Below are positions 1-12,318 of a DNA stretch of 64,000 nucleotides, piece after piece. Source of the DNA: Toxoplasma gondii ME49 (lineage: Eukaryota; Apicomplexa; Conoidasida; Eucoccidiorida; Sarcocystidae). Under the pieces are notes generated by a model. The model was not told the DNA's origin. It saw only the letters and a list, made by a program, of their open reading frames with translations, and did not search any database. The stretch's first letter is position 1, and each line of letters starts with the position of its first letter. A program made the position numbers and the translations under genes. Location of the stretch: NCBI RefSeq assembly GCF_000006565.2, contig NC_031476.1, positions 3,930,458-3,994,457 of the forward strand. The letters are read 5' to 3'.

Positions 1-1037
1 GACGGTTGAGTTTTCCTTGTTGGATGAGTCAGGAGATACGGGAGCGACTGACACTCTCAAAATTGGTTTCGCCGCACAAGTTGTTCTAACCGATGTTGTT
101 GCCTCCTCACACTGTGTGAGTCACAATGGCCGGCCATGGATTGCTCGTAACCGACCCCTTAACGATGCGGTCCTCAGTTGCCGAGCTCGCTTCACTATTT
201 GCAGTGCTAATTGCATGCCTCGCATGCGACGATGGATTTTTCTCAGTGGAAGAAGACATTGTCTACGTCCAGCGGTTGCCAACATAGTGTTCTCCAGCAC
301 TGCAACTCTCCGACCTCCTTTGTCAACGTCTTCTGAATTTGGCGGTAATACTGGAGGTGATCAGTCTGCTTGGCAAGATGGGAGTTGCTGCCGTGCTAGG
401 GAGCCGTTCCTGTTTCGCCAGCTTGGTTCTTGTATCTTGATTCCCACTCGTAGTGGCGGCAGTGAAAAATATGTGTTGAAACCAGCGATGTAGTTGTGTT
501 GTGACTGTTGCTAGAATTGGTTAACGCACACTTTTCAGGTTACAAGCGTTTTTGGACAGCAGATTTTGACCAGTTCAAGACTCGACTGTGACTTGTGTTC
601 GCAAGACGATGTTCCCCGTCGTCCAGGTGGCTTTGTGCACCCTAGATGAGCAAGATTTACTGTCGTTTTGTCTTTCCGCTGTGTTTTATTTACCACTTCA
701 CAATGTTTTGAGCGTGCCTTCCACGGAGATGGTTAGTTTCGCCGTTTGCGGGGTGCGGGCCTGGCAAAGCGCGTGCAGCGTGTATGCTGATGAAAAAGAT
801 TTTTCCCACGTTAGCAAGCGACTGCCATTTTTCTTCACCCATTGTCGCCAGTTCAGTTGAACCTATTTTTTCAGTTTGTGCAATACCGGTGAGCCACTAG
901 CTTATGCTTGAGGGAGACCGTCAAGATTTCATCTAGACAGGTTCTTGCATCCACTGTTGCGCGCCGCGACAAGGCCATGCTTCACAGGTCGCTGGCAGTG
1001 CCTACGCATTTTCCTCGTATTCAACAAAACGCATACA
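1..1037. other. Upstream region of the sugar transporter gene
   Basis: I see no convincing gene here. The short open frames lack coding character and good splice partners. The stretch probably holds the promoter and 5' UTR of the transporter that starts at 1038. No core promoter motif could be assigned. Confidence 0.4.
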
Positions 1038-4000
1038 ATGACTCAGAGGGAGAGATCGAGAGATGCCGCCAAGATAGCCATGGTGAACCCATTCGTAGTC
1101 GCAGATGGTGGGGCGGAGTCGGGCCCCTCGATATCGATGCATCCCGACGAGGGAAACTCGCCCCCTGAGAGGATGGTACAGACAGCGCCCTCTGGCGTTT
1201 CACCCGCACCGGTGACTGATTCTGAGACAGACGATGATGCCTCACGTCGCTCCGTCAGGCGAAGCACGCGGGATGACACCGAGGCAGATATTTGGCCAGA
1301 TGGTAGCCTCCCTACTTCTGATGCGAGAGGGAGAAAACGACGTGACTGGTTTTCGGGGTTGTGGCACAGCTACGCCAGCGCTAAATTAGATGCACCTGCG
1401 ATGCCCGACTCCGGACTTGTCTTGGAGATCAGTTCAAGTGTAGATCCACCACTGTCGTCCAGGCCTGTTGAGACAGGCATGGGCAGCAAACGAATCCGAA
1501 AGTGGAACTTGTCTGCATCGAGAAAAAGCAAAACAAACGGCGAAGACGTCACTACTAAAACTGCTTTTACCCCAATGATCTACCTCGTCGTCAGCTTCAC
1601 TTCTCTAACCGGCCTCCTTATGGGCTACGACCTTTGTGTCGTGGCGGTCGTCCTCAGCGAGATCCAGAGACACTTTAACCTCTGCGGGGGCGCCTTTTCT
1701 TGCATGGCGAAGTCCATGTTCGTGTCTGTCCTCGCCCCTGGAGCTGCAGTAGGTTTTTTCATGAAGTCTTTGTCCTCAACCATAGTCTATTGCTGCCTTG
1801 CCCATCGTACGTAGACGTTACAGTTTTGGAGAGGTCGCGTCACATCGTGCTTGCTCGTCGGGCATCCCACTTTTGCTTATCCAGCCCCAATGAGAGCGTA
1901 GTTTATGGACGTTGTACCTGGATAGTCTACGCGGTTACATATGGGACTGCCCTTGCACGCACGGTATGTAGTAAGTTGACGTTCAAGCGTACCCAGTGTA
2001 AAGTCTAAATGTAATACAGCGTCTGTTAGGAGGCGTACACGAGTTCGCCTCCTTCAAGGATGGTCTTGCTTGCTTGAACGTGCGTGCGCTTCGTTTCTCA
2101 GGTAGGGAGCGTTTTGGGTGGATGGATGTCTGACCGAGTTGGCCGCAAACCTGGCTTGGCGCTCAGCGACATTTGCCTCCTTTTAGGCAGTGTTGCCATG
2201 GGCACAGGCGAGGCGTTCTGGGTACGTCCAGGCTTCTCGGATCCCGCTGAAACTTTGGAACGAAACTGCGCAGGGGTGACCCATTACTAGGCGTCTTTTG
2301 TGTATATCTAGCTACAGGACAATCTGTGATCCTGCAAACGTTTTGGCCTTGTACGCCTCTGTTACGCTGACCAGTGCATTGTCATAGTATGGAGGGCTCA
2401 CGCGCTGTTCTGTCTCAAATATCACCGTTCGATGGCCTCATACTTCCTACTTTCGTGATTCTCTGGCGACACAGCTCGTGCGTCGTGTGGTGCGAAGCGG
2501 AAATGTGTTACGTCCTTTCTTCCTGTTTCTGTCGGCTGGAGATGGTCACTTTTTGAGTGTACTTTTGTCTGTCTCTTCTGCCCTTGTGTGTTACCCCTCC
2601 TCAATTCAGGTCATGCTTCTTGGGCGCTTTCTCATCGGCATGGGCGTAGGCCTCGGCTTCGTCGTCTACGCCACGTACACCAGCGAAGTGTCGCCGCCGG
2701 ATCGCCGTGGGCAGATTGTTGCATTTCAGGAAGTCGCTCAGTGCTTTGGTAAGTCCTTGTCTTCCGTTCGCTGTGTTTTTCGTTTCCTGTGTCGCTTCTT
2801 AACGCCTAATCGCTTGGGCAGAAGAAACGTGGATGCAGTGCTGAATTGCATCCACTGCGATCGATGCTTTGCACACTGTTGAGCTGTTCTGATCCCCAGG
2901 AAGAGCAGTGTTAACAGCCGAAAGGTGCTCAAGTTGAGGACATGAAACGTGAAGAAGGGGGAAAGACTCGTTCAGAATTTTTCACGGCGCGGGAGCAACC
3001 CGTCTTTTTAGGTGTAACGGGTCTACCAACAGAGTCGATTGGAGAGTTCTTTACTGTTTCTTTCCTGCGTGTCCAACGTCCCGGCAGAGTTCGGTAACCA
3101 TCTGGTCCCTCCTGCGTGCATTTGGCGTTGTCTCCGCTTTCCCTCAGGCTGTCTCGTCGCGTACGCCACAGCGGCGTGCTTCGGCGAAGATACATGGCGC
3201 TATCTTCTTGGAATGGGCGGTATTGTCGCGGGTGTTCAGGTGAGTGTTCTCGGTTAGCAGGTGTCCGGTTTGTCGGGTCATGGCTGTACTCCTTTCTCCA
3301 GCCATCTGCCACAAAAATGTGAAGCAGAGGTGAAAATGTGGAGCGCTCTGTGGTAGGTGTTGCTGGATCGCGATGTCGCTCTTCTGCTCCCAACATGTTT
3401 GGGGCGTCTACGGCCGAGAGTGCAGCTGCATTCTTTCTCGCCGGTGCCAGCTTCGCCTGTTGAGGGTTCCCCGCTAGCAGGGTTCCATTTTCACCAGAAA
3501 AGGAAAAACGCTCACAAAAACAATCTTCCTCGTCCCATCAACAGGTGCCCAGGATTTTTCTCGCTTTCGCTGCGGCATTTGTGCACACTCCGCGTGCCTG
3601 GCATGTGGTATGTCGCGTCTTTCTTAGGTTTTAGGTGAAATTTTCATCTTGCCAGAGACGCCACGTTTCTTCATTCAGAAAGGACACGATGGCCGGGCCG
3701 CAGCGTCGCTGCGGAAACTGGGGATAACAGACGAGGCCGAAGTTGCGCGCATCATTGAAGAGCTGAAGGCGGACCGCGACAGCTTACAGGACGAGATTGG
3801 TGCCTCGAACGCTGCCTCGGCAAACACTCGCTGGAGGTCGTGTCTCCAGAAATTCCAAGGAAAATGCAAGAACGTGAGACGCTGCCGCAGACACTTATTT
3901 TCAGGGAATGAAAAGAATCTTCAGCACGTTCGGGGTTGATTCCTGCCTTTTTCTCTTCGTTGTCGCCTCGCAAGCATGTGGTGGGCCTTCCCTCAATGTT

Positions 4001-6285
4001 GCTTCCTGTGTTCCTTGCTGTTCTCTCCAGGCTGTGAATCGATTTCGCCGGCACCACAAGAGCCTATTTATCGCTGTCGGTTGCGCCGTTGCCCAAAACA
4101 TGACTGCCGCCAATAGCGTGATTTATTTCACAGTCGACATATTCCGGCTTGCTGGCGTTTGTAATCCCCTGATTCCGGGCGTGGGGGTCGGCGTTGTCAA
4201 GGTGAGCTGCATGCACTCGGATGTCTTGCCTACACCCGTGCTTCTCTCGCTGGCATTTCGGAACAGAATGCTGATATGTGTGTACTTGTGTCTCTCGCTA
4301 GTTCTCAGTATGTATCTCCCTGTTCACATGCCTTGACAGACTGGTGTCTGCGTGTTCACGTAGGTGGAGGTCTCTCCGGAATACGCATTTCCTTTTCTCC
4401 TATAGAGTACCCGCTTTGTTCTCCTTGTGCTGTTTCCTTCTCTTGCTCTGCGCTGATTCAGGGTCACTGCGTCTTCCCAGGTGTTCGTATCATGACCGGT
4501 TTTTCTTGTGGCTCGGTCTCTGTTGTGCGCAGTTTGTTGGCGTCGTGGTCTGCATTCTTTTCGTCGATCGTTGGGGTCGACGATCGCTGCTCCTCACTGG
4601 GACTGCGGGCACTCTGATTTGCCTCATTCTCATGGCTGTAAGTTCCCCTGGAGTTCCTGCTGGAGAGTTGTTTTCATCGCATTGCTGATGTGTATCCTTG
4701 GTGTGTTTAGTTTTCCCCTCGACGTTCCCCCCCCTTCGACCTGTCTCCATGTTTCTCTTTGTCGTTCGTTACCAAACGCACTTCCACTCCAATCAGTGCA
4801 CTGTCTCTCGCCTCTCTCCGTTCCCTCATTGTGTCTCTTCTGTATCTGCATGTCCTTCAAATTCTAGGCGGAGACGCAAGCTCTCTCTTGAATGCTCCCC
4901 CATCTTCCGCTTCGTGGGAACAACTGTACGAGAGCGTCTGTGTGTTTCCTGGAGTGTCAGTCTACTTGGGAATCTGATCTGTCCAGAGTAATGTAAATGG
5001 GCCGATGGACAGGCGCGTTCATTCACTCAAGTAGTCATGGTGTTGTAGGCTCACACGCATGCTGATGTGTCTATGCAAACGCACTGTGTCTCCTCCGACC
5101 TGCTGTAGGTCTGCACATGGATGTCTCTTCTCAATGTGCTTGCCAAATTCTTCGCAGACTGGATTTGCGCTACAAGGCGAAGGAACCGCTGAAGCTGCTC
5201 AAGCAGCGTGTGCGGCTGCGGATGGAACGAATGCCGGAATCTCAGCTTCAGCGAAACTCCTCATTTCTACGCTTCTCTTCTACATCTATTTTTGGAACAT
5301 GAGCTGGGCTGCACTGATGTTTGTTGTCGCCAGCGAGGTGAGTGTCTTTTCTGTCGCTGGCGGAGCGTGTCCACTGCCGACCAATTCAATACCGATCGAT
5401 TCAGACGTAAAGACGTTGACCTTTAGACGGAAAATTGCAAGTTTGTGGGTATATTCGTAGAGAAATATGTTGTGGTTGTCTAACATCGGGGTCCAGGAGA
5501 ACGTGTTTGCCGACAGCACCATAAGAAAGCGTTTTCTGCAGTGTGTTTTGTGCCGCCGCTGGGACATGTGAGGTCGACGCGTCGAACCGGGGTGTGCTGA
5601 TTTACCGAGAAGCCGCCACCAGTTGATTTACGATCTTTCCTATTTGAACGAGCAGACAACCACGCCGACACGACAGCGTGTGATGCGTTTTGGTATTTCC
5701 AATATGGCTTTTGTCAGTGCCTTTGTTCCCTTCTTCGATTTGCAGGTCTTGCCGACGCGCATACGAGGCTTTGGAATGGGATTGACCATCACCACGTTCT
5801 GGCTTCTCTCCTTTGTTGTCCAGTCTTCGCTCGAGCCTCTCTTCTCGGCCGTTACAATTCCAGGTAAATCCCTGCGGAATTCGTTCCCTCTTTTCTCCCC
5901 CTTTTCCCTGGTGACTCACGCGACTCTCAGTTCGTTTCCTTTGTCCATCGCACACCAGACAAGTAGCTAAGTCCCCTTATTTCCCGACACACATATGTGT
6001 ATATATATATATATATGCATGTATATATGCATGGAGGAACGTGTACGCTCAGGTATGACAGACATGCTCTCTGCGTTTTGTCGCTGGCTTTTGTCAGGCA
6101 CGTTTGGACTGTTTGCGTTTTTGAATTTTCTCGCGCTTCTGTTCGTCATCTTCGTGGTCCCCGAGGGCAAGGGCCGATCGCTCGAAGATGTGCAGAGAAA
6201 CCAGGTGTCTTTGAAGTCGCTGTCTCGGGGTCCTGGTTGCCCGCAGGTCGGGGCTCCACAAAAAGCGAAAGACACTGAAGAGTAG
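1038..6285 (+). CDS. ST2: Sugar transporter of the major facilitator superfamily, ST2-like
   Basis: Likely moves a hexose or related sugar across a membrane. Ten exons: 1038-1748, 2102-2221, 2610-2748, 3148-3239, 3628-3873, 4031-4201, 4533-4637, 5158-5337, 5746-5863 and 6098-6285, giving 689 residues; all phases agree. The first about 174 residues are hydrophilic and Ser/Arg-rich, longer than usual for the family; then come the membrane helices. Sugar-porter signatures are in the right order: DRVGRK after helix 2 (near residue 248), RFLIGMGVG in helix 4, PETPRF after helix 6 (near 363), DRWGRR after helix 8 (near 505) and PEGKGRS after helix 12 (near 650). The ATG at 1038 is the first in frame. 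The family call is firm. The ST2 name rests on its being next to PPO, as I recall for T. gondii; substrate and cell location are not shown by sequence. Confidence 0.88.
5991..6034. repeat. TA-rich simple repeat in the last ST2 intron
   Basis: A run of alternating T and A is followed by two ATGCAT hexamers around a short TATATA. It lies inside the final intron of the transporter, about 60 bases before the last exon. Ordinary intronic simple sequence, likely length-variable between isolates. Confidence 0.8.
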
Positions 6286-9231
6286 ATCCGAGCACTTACC
6301 TCGGGCTGCGTGTTGCAGACCCTGGGGGAGGAAGGCGACAAACAGAAGAAAGAAGAGAAAGAGAAAGGTTTGCCGAACGCATAGACAGAACCAACGACCC
6401 CGGGGGTTTTCCCATGAGGGGCAAACACCGAATAAACTGGGGGAGTGAAAGTAATCGGAGTAACAGGCGCACACTGCAAGTCCTTCCATCCGAAGTAGAG
6501 CAGACTCCGGATAGGTGCGGACTTTCAGAATACATCCATGCACCCGTTTGTTCTTTAATTGGTGCATTTATAGATGAAACATTTAGGAGGTTGAGAGCTG
6601 TAACTAGTTAGGGGGAGTCACACTATTTCAACCACCCGCCCCTGTTCTCATTGCAGTTTAGCTGTCCGTCGCCTTTTCCATAGGCACCTCCGGTCAGTGG
6701 GTTCATAAACGGATTCAAGCTCCACTTCGTAGACGAGAGCCGGAAAAGGGGAGACGGGAGAAGAGACAGGGAATCGCGATGCGGAAATTTCTGTACACGC
6801 AGGGCAAGTGTAGAATCACGGAAGCGCCTGCCATGGCAGACTGTGGAGTGTGAAGGACTCGAGTTCGAACAGAAGCGGGGAACGGGGGAAATTGTGAACA
6901 AAGAAACAAAGTATCTACGCCGATCCCTGCACACGCGACTAAGATTCGTGTACGCTGCCAATCCAATTGGGGGATGAAAAGAACGCGAGACGTAGTAACA
7001 ATAAAACGAATCGTCGATGGGGAAACGACAAAGAAACAAAAACAAGAGTTTAATGTTTCCTCTCTGGGCCTCGTATCCCTTGCTTCGATTTGGTTGCGGG
7101 GGCAGGAGGTCAACAGAAAATTCCAGAAACGGTGCATGGTTGGATCTTTCAGCGAGAAATGGTCTGCCCAATTAACGGTGGCAAACAAAGCAGAGCCAAA
7201 GAGTTGGAAGTGCGGCTCCCTCCATGATTTCGCTCTCGTTTGCCCCCGTTTCTGTCCCCGCATCGCCATCAACAGCGGCGGTGATCTCAGTCTTCGCCTC
7301 GCCTTTGCTTCCAGCGACAGAGCCGCAACACACTTACGTATTATACAGTTGAACCGTGATTTATATAACTCGTTTAATTAGCGTTTGGGTTGTGTTCCCT
7401 GTGTTGTAACACGCGATGTATTGCCACATGCTGTGTCTAGAATTCTTGCTAGTCACTGCGTCAGTCTGTTTGTGTGGTCGCTTCCGGGGGGACATTGCGT
7501 CGGGGGGGAAATACAAAGCTCCTCGAGAACGCTAACATCGGGTTTCGACGAACAACGCCTGTCGCCTGTGGGCGTGTTTCAAAGCTGTACTGTGGTGCCC
7601 TGGGTTTTTCGGTGCATTCATATTTCGTGGTATCGACAGATTCTCTGTGAATGCGTAGTCTGCATGTAATCAAGGCTTATCTGTACATATTGGTGTGAAC
7701 ATGTGTGTACATGTGCCCCATTGTTACCGAAAGATGTGCTAATGCGTGTATGTTTCATGACTGCATCAACGGCGCGTACCTCCGTACATGTGAAGTTACG
7801 GGATGGGCGATATGGGACGCCCTTTCGAATTGTGTATCCATAGGATTCCGCGTTGTTTTGACTTTGCGATGACATCGTGAACAGTCCTCCCCCTGGCGGA
7901 GTATGGCATATTCAGGGGTAAAGCTGTGTGGTCGGTTTGCCCATTATCCCCGCGCTGCTGTCTATTTGCTCCCGAGTTTCGCCGACAATTTTCCGGGTGT
8001 TGCCGAACCCATCGCTTCCTTTCGATGATCCCCCGCTAATCTGATACTGTATTTCCATGAGGGAAAGGCGCTGTGATTGTCCGTTTCTGTTTTGGTTGTC
8101 TTGCGGGCACACCAGACGGCGGTCGTTGCCTCATGCGCTGGACTCTTGTCCTGTGCTGACACAGCACCCCTCATCTCGTTTCGTAGATCGATCATTCTCC
8201 TGTCACACTTTCACGCTCCTTGCATTGCTGCCTTTCTCATCTTCACTAGTGAGAGATAGAATCGAACATATGTCCAGCCAAGAGAGTCGGAGTCTGAAGA
8301 TAGAACACATGAGGAAGTTGAGTTTAAGAATTGTGTGAAACTCAATCACGTTAACAGTTTCGCTGAACAAATGCCTCGCTCAGTGCGGGAAAGTACGGAA
8401 CAGGGCTAGGATGCCTTGAAATCTTCACATGTCACAGACAGGCCGTGGGATATCAGTATGAAGAGAAATAATTTCTGGATCATATGCGTACACACGCGCA
8501 GATACACCGGTGCCCGAAAACCATAGCCACCCAGACAGAAACATCCATTCGTTAGTTAAGGACTTTTTGCGTCGTTCAGAAGCGCTGCCCCAGCTCCACT
8601 TAAAAGCCAACACACGAATGCCCCCGACGCCTCCAACGCTTAGTCTACGGGAAAAAGCAAATCAGTGCGATTAGATGGTCGCGGAATGACATGAGAGAAC
8701 TAAACGGCAGTTTCCAACACGTAACACGCAAATTACGTTTAAAGTGCGGAACATGAAAGGACAAATGGAAAAGAACACTATTGGTTCACCTGCCGCGTAC
8801 AGGGATTTCAATCCAACGACCTTACTCTTTCACGGGTTCCCTGTGATGCGCTCGCTGCTTTCTCGCTCAAAGGCTTTTCTTTTCGTCTCCAACGAACTTT
8901 TCCCACGCATCGTGATGTCGGCTTTGGCGGATCCTCTAAAACACGTCTGTCCGGTATCTCAAAATGTCTCCCGTTTCTTGTCCCGTTATCGACAGCGACA
9001 AACGACCACATAGCAGGTACTCGAAATCCAGGAGTCGTCCGTCGCTTTCTCGCCCACAAGCGCACGTTCCCTGCAATCCGTTTGTCCTCGCTGTCCCAGT
9101 CACCTTTCTTGCTGCACTATGAATTGGCTTCCGCCCATTCGTTGCCATGCCGCGATCGCTCAGCGACAGTGATCCAGATACACTCTAACTTCATTCTTAG
9201 CATTACACTAAACTTCGCTCGGCACGCTACT
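6286..9231. other. Convergent intergenic region between ST2 and PPO
   Basis: Nearly 3 kb between two genes that point at each other. It should hold both 3' UTRs. Overlapping open frames on both strands (for example 6623-7272 on the minus strand) have no recognisable domain and no splice partners. I find no RNA gene or mobile element. Confidence 0.5.
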
Positions 9232-12200
9232 TCACGGTTCGAACTCGCCTCGTCGGATCGCACTGGCGGTCAAACGAAGGCCGGCCTTCTCACCAGCGTC
9301 GATCCGGTCTCCAACAGCTGCTCCACTGATCCAGTTTCCTTCCACAATGAGTCTCTCCTGACCCGCACCGTGCTGTTTCCCTTCTATCGTCGTGTCTGTT
9401 TGGGTGTCCAAGGCCTCGCTTTCACGCGCCCGAAATAGCTCAGCGATTTCGGCCTTGAGGTCGCTCTTCAGTCTGTCGTGACTCGTCACGTACTGGGGAA
9501 TGGTGTCAACCCAGCGCTGTACATGTAGCACAGTTCCGCACTGTCTGAGTTTTTCCTTGGTCTCTGTCGACAGACTCCTCGGCGCCTCTCCGTCTCGTGA
9601 CAGACTCGCGAACGCCCGAAAGAAGTCCTCAAGAGCTGCCTCACCCAAGGCCTCGTCGGCCTCCTTTATAACGGCATCGCCCTCCCGAATTCCCCCGACA
9701 AACATCGTCACCAAGCTCACATCTCCTTCCGCTTCGTTTTCTTCTTCTTCGTGACCCGCTGCCGTTTCTGCATCCTTCGCGCCACGGAAGATAGAATCGC
9801 TCGACTCCGGGACTCTTCCGTGGAAGACATCCGAGACGAAGATCCCTCCCAAAGTTTTCCATCTGTGGCGGATCCGCTCCTCGTTGGACAGAAGAAAGCC
9901 GAAGCCGAGGCAGCTCCGTCCGCCGCCCTCGAGTGACCCAAGAGGCTGCGAAACGCGAGAGGACGACGGCGCGTTTTGTCTCTCCTGCAGCCCACCACCC
10001 GCCACCCGGCCAGGTCGCTTCGAAGACTCCGCTGTTTGTGTCTCACCAGTGAAAGCCGTTGATATGGGAGAAGAAGACGAGGAAGGCATCCGCGATGCAC
10101 ATGCCGCCTTGGGAACTGAAGGATTGGGATCCTGAGTTTCACAACCAAAAGAAGAGATGCCTGGGCATGCGTCTCTTTGCCTCGTCACCCGTGTATCTCT
10201 AACGCGTCTTTCCATCGTACGCGGCGAGTCGCCTTCATCCAGAAAGACATAATTCTCTTCTCCTGAATCCGAGGTTCTGAGAAGGCTCTCCCGCTTCGCG
10301 GCTTCCCAGAGGATGTGCCTGAGGCGCGCTTTTGAGTACGCGATCGTGACGAGAGCCATCGACGCATGCGGCAGCGCAGCGAGGCGCTCCAGAAGAGACG
10401 AGGAAAAGCAGGAGCTGAGCGCACTCGCGACCGCCGCTGGTGGAATCGTCAACAGGACATGGGGTGTCTGTACACGGCGCAGGCCCTCTGGAGTCTCAAA
10501 CAGGGCGTCGAACCAAAGCGAGGAAGGCGGAGAGTGTGCACCGGACGACGCGAGAGACGCAGCACTCGAAGAGGAAGCAGCTGCGTCACATGAAGAGTCT
10601 AAAGCCGTCGACGTCCCGCCGGCATCTGGACGGAAACAGGTCAGCGACCTCAGCCTCCACTGAAGCCGGAGGGAGCAATCCACGACGCCATCCTCGTCCT
10701 GAGGTGTCGATACAGGGAGCTTCGCAACGAGGGCGTTGATGAGCGCCTCCATTCCATCATCGAAATTGGCGATTCCTTGCATGTCGCCACCAGCGATCTG
10801 GGGGTCTGCTCGCATGCTCTGCGCCTTTTTCTCGCTCTCGTCTCCGCTGGTTTTCTCCCCTGCTCCTGTGGCCCCGTCGCGCCCGGTCTCGCGCTCCGTC
10901 TCACTCTCGTTAAGACGGCTACACGCTTGCCGAGAAGTGTCTCCATTTTTCGAGTTTTCTTCCATGTCGCGTCTCCAAAGTGACGCGACCTTTGCAGCCA
11001 AAGACTCCAGAGCATAGACGACCAAGCCGCGGTCAAGAGCGGCGTAGGCCGCAGGAAGGGTCGCCTTCATCGACAGCTGAGAGGCGTCGCCTGCGCAGAT
11101 TCCGGTGACCAGAGCATCCAGGATCCGCCGGTGCACCTCCGGGCCGAGACGCCGAGCGATGAACGCTTCAACGGTCTCTTCCTCTCTTTCCGAGCAGGCA
11201 GATCGCGAGAACACGCTGGTGGGAGACGCCGCTTCTTCGTTCCTGGGGTCAGGCGGGGACGGAGAGGAGGACGAGAAGACGGGAGACGAACGCGACGAGC
11301 ACCTGGCAGAAGGCGGCGGACTCGAGAGAGCCGCCTTCTGTGAAGAAGAGGAGTTCATCAGGTTCCAGAGGAACTTGGGAGGAAAGATCCCCAGGAGACC
11401 TGCAAGAAGCCGGAGTTTGCCAGAGCGCGAGAGGAGGCTGGAGGAGAACAGCGCCAGCAAAGACGAAAAAGGGAGAGAGTGCAGCCGGCCGTCGAAGCCG
11501 ACAAATCGCTCAAATCGCGAGTCCGCCCTCTGGAGTTGAGAGAGAAGTCCCAGGTCATTCACAAGTTTCAGCGTTCCACGCGTCAGACGAAAACTATTCG
11601 CGCCGACGTCAAACAGGAAACGCCCACACGGACTCTTCCTGGTGTACAGACAGCCTCCCGCGCGCCCCGAAGCATCTGTGACGATCATCAGGGATGACGA
11701 AGAAGTCAGAGAAGCAGCGGAGGGAGAAGCAGGAGACGGAGACGAAGGCGAAGAGGAACGATGAGAGGAAGAAGAGGAAAGGGAGGAAGAAGGAAAGGAA
11801 GGAGAGGAACAAACATGTGGAACAGGGCTGTGTGTAGGAGATGATAAGTCTCTATTCCGCAGTTCCTTTCCTCTGGCAAGAAGCCTCTGTTGAAGCGCTT
11901 TCCTTGCAGAGGGAGGCAGACGAGAAAAGAAGGTGTGCGCCGCCGTGAGGCCCGTCAGACCGGCGCCCACAACAAGCACCTCGGCCTGACAGACGGGGAC
12001 AGTCCGATCTGACGAGGGTGAAGGAGACACCGAGGAGACGCAATGAGATGAGGACGTGAGACAGCGCGACGAAGAAGAGGCATAAGTCGACGAAGAAGAG
12101 ACATGCGCATTCAAAGATGCGGGAGAGGCGGAGCCAGAAGATGGACGAGCAAGTCGCAACGAAGTCGAGAATGGAGAAGAAAACGAACAGAGGCGAGAGA

Positions 12201-12318
12201 AGGAGGGAGACGCGGGGGGAGGGGAATGAAGAGAAAGGCGAGTGTTGGAGTGGAGGAGGCGCGCCGCCCTGTTTCCTCCCCGGGGGAGGGAGAAAGGTCT
12301 GGTGGACATCCAGCTCAT
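9232..12318 (-). CDS. PPO: Protoporphyrinogen oxidase (heme biosynthesis)
   Basis: Oxidises protoporphyrinogen IX to protoporphyrin IX, the step before iron insertion; the T. gondii pathway ends in the mitochondrion. A single uninterrupted frame of 1028 residues runs from the first ATG at 12318; the open frame extends 16 codons further only with a non-ATG codon. About 110 Ser/Arg-rich residues, consistent with a targeting presequence, precede the dinucleotide-binding motif VLVVGAGLTG (about 114-123). A glycine-rich FAD-contacting segment follows the Ser-rich stretch, and the C-terminus has the family's GNWISGAAVGDRI block. Typical PPO enzymes have about 450-550 residues, so this one is roughly doubled by low-complexity Ser- and Glu-rich insertions between conserved blocks. 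No intron is needed, unlike most neighbours. Its start faces the kinase gene across a 2 kb shared upstream region. Confidence 0.92.
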   Translation of the reverse strand: MSWMSTRPFSLPRGGNRAARLLHSNTRLSLHSPPPASPSFSRLCSFSSPFSTSLRLARPSSGSASPASLNAHVSSSSTYASSSSRCLTSSSHCVSSVSPSPSSDRTVPVCQAEVLVVGAGLTGLTAAHTFFSRLPPSARKALQQRLLARGKELRNRDLSSPTHSPVPHVCSSPSFPSSSLSSSSSHRSSSPSSPSPASPSAASLTSSSSLMIVTDASGRAGGCLYTRKSPCGRFLFDVGANSFRLTRGTLKLVNDLGLLSQLQRADSRFERFVGFDGRLHSLPFSSLLALFSSSLLSRSGKLRLLAGLLGIFPPKFLWNLMNSSSSQKAALSSPPPSARCSSRSSPVFSSSSPSPPDPRNEEAASPTSVFSRSACSEREEETVEAFIARRLGPEVHRRILDALVTGICAGDASQLSMKATLPAAYAALDRGLVVYALESLAAKVASLWRRDMEENSKNGDTSRQACSRLNESETERETGRDGATGAGEKTSGDESEKKAQSMRADPQIAGGDMQGIANFDDGMEALINALVAKLPVSTPQDEDGVVDCSLRLQWRLRSLTCFRPDAGGTSTALDSSCDAAASSSSAASLASSGAHSPPSSLWFDALFETPEGLRRVQTPHVLLTIPPAAVASALSSCFSSSLLERLAALPHASMALVTIAYSKARLRHILWEAAKRESLLRTSDSGEENYVFLDEGDSPRTMERRVRDTRVTRQRDACPGISSFGCETQDPNPSVPKAACASRMPSSSSSPISTAFTGETQTAESSKRPGRVAGGGLQERQNAPSSSRVSQPLGSLEGGGRSCLGFGFLLSNEERIRHRWKTLGGIFVSDVFHGRVPESSDSIFRGAKDAETAAGHEEEENEAEGDVSLVTMFVGGIREGDAVIKEADEALGEAALEDFFRAFASLSRDGEAPRSLSTETKEKLRQCGTVLHVQRWVDTIPQYVTSHDRLKSDLKAEIAELFRARESEALDTQTDTTIEGKQHGAGQERLIVEGNWISGAAVGDRIDAGEKAGLRLTASAIRRGEFEP

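Noticed and set aside
6623..7272. Two overlapping minus-strand frames of about 180 codons
   Set aside because: They overlap each other in different frames, carry no motif and lie in a convergent 3' region.
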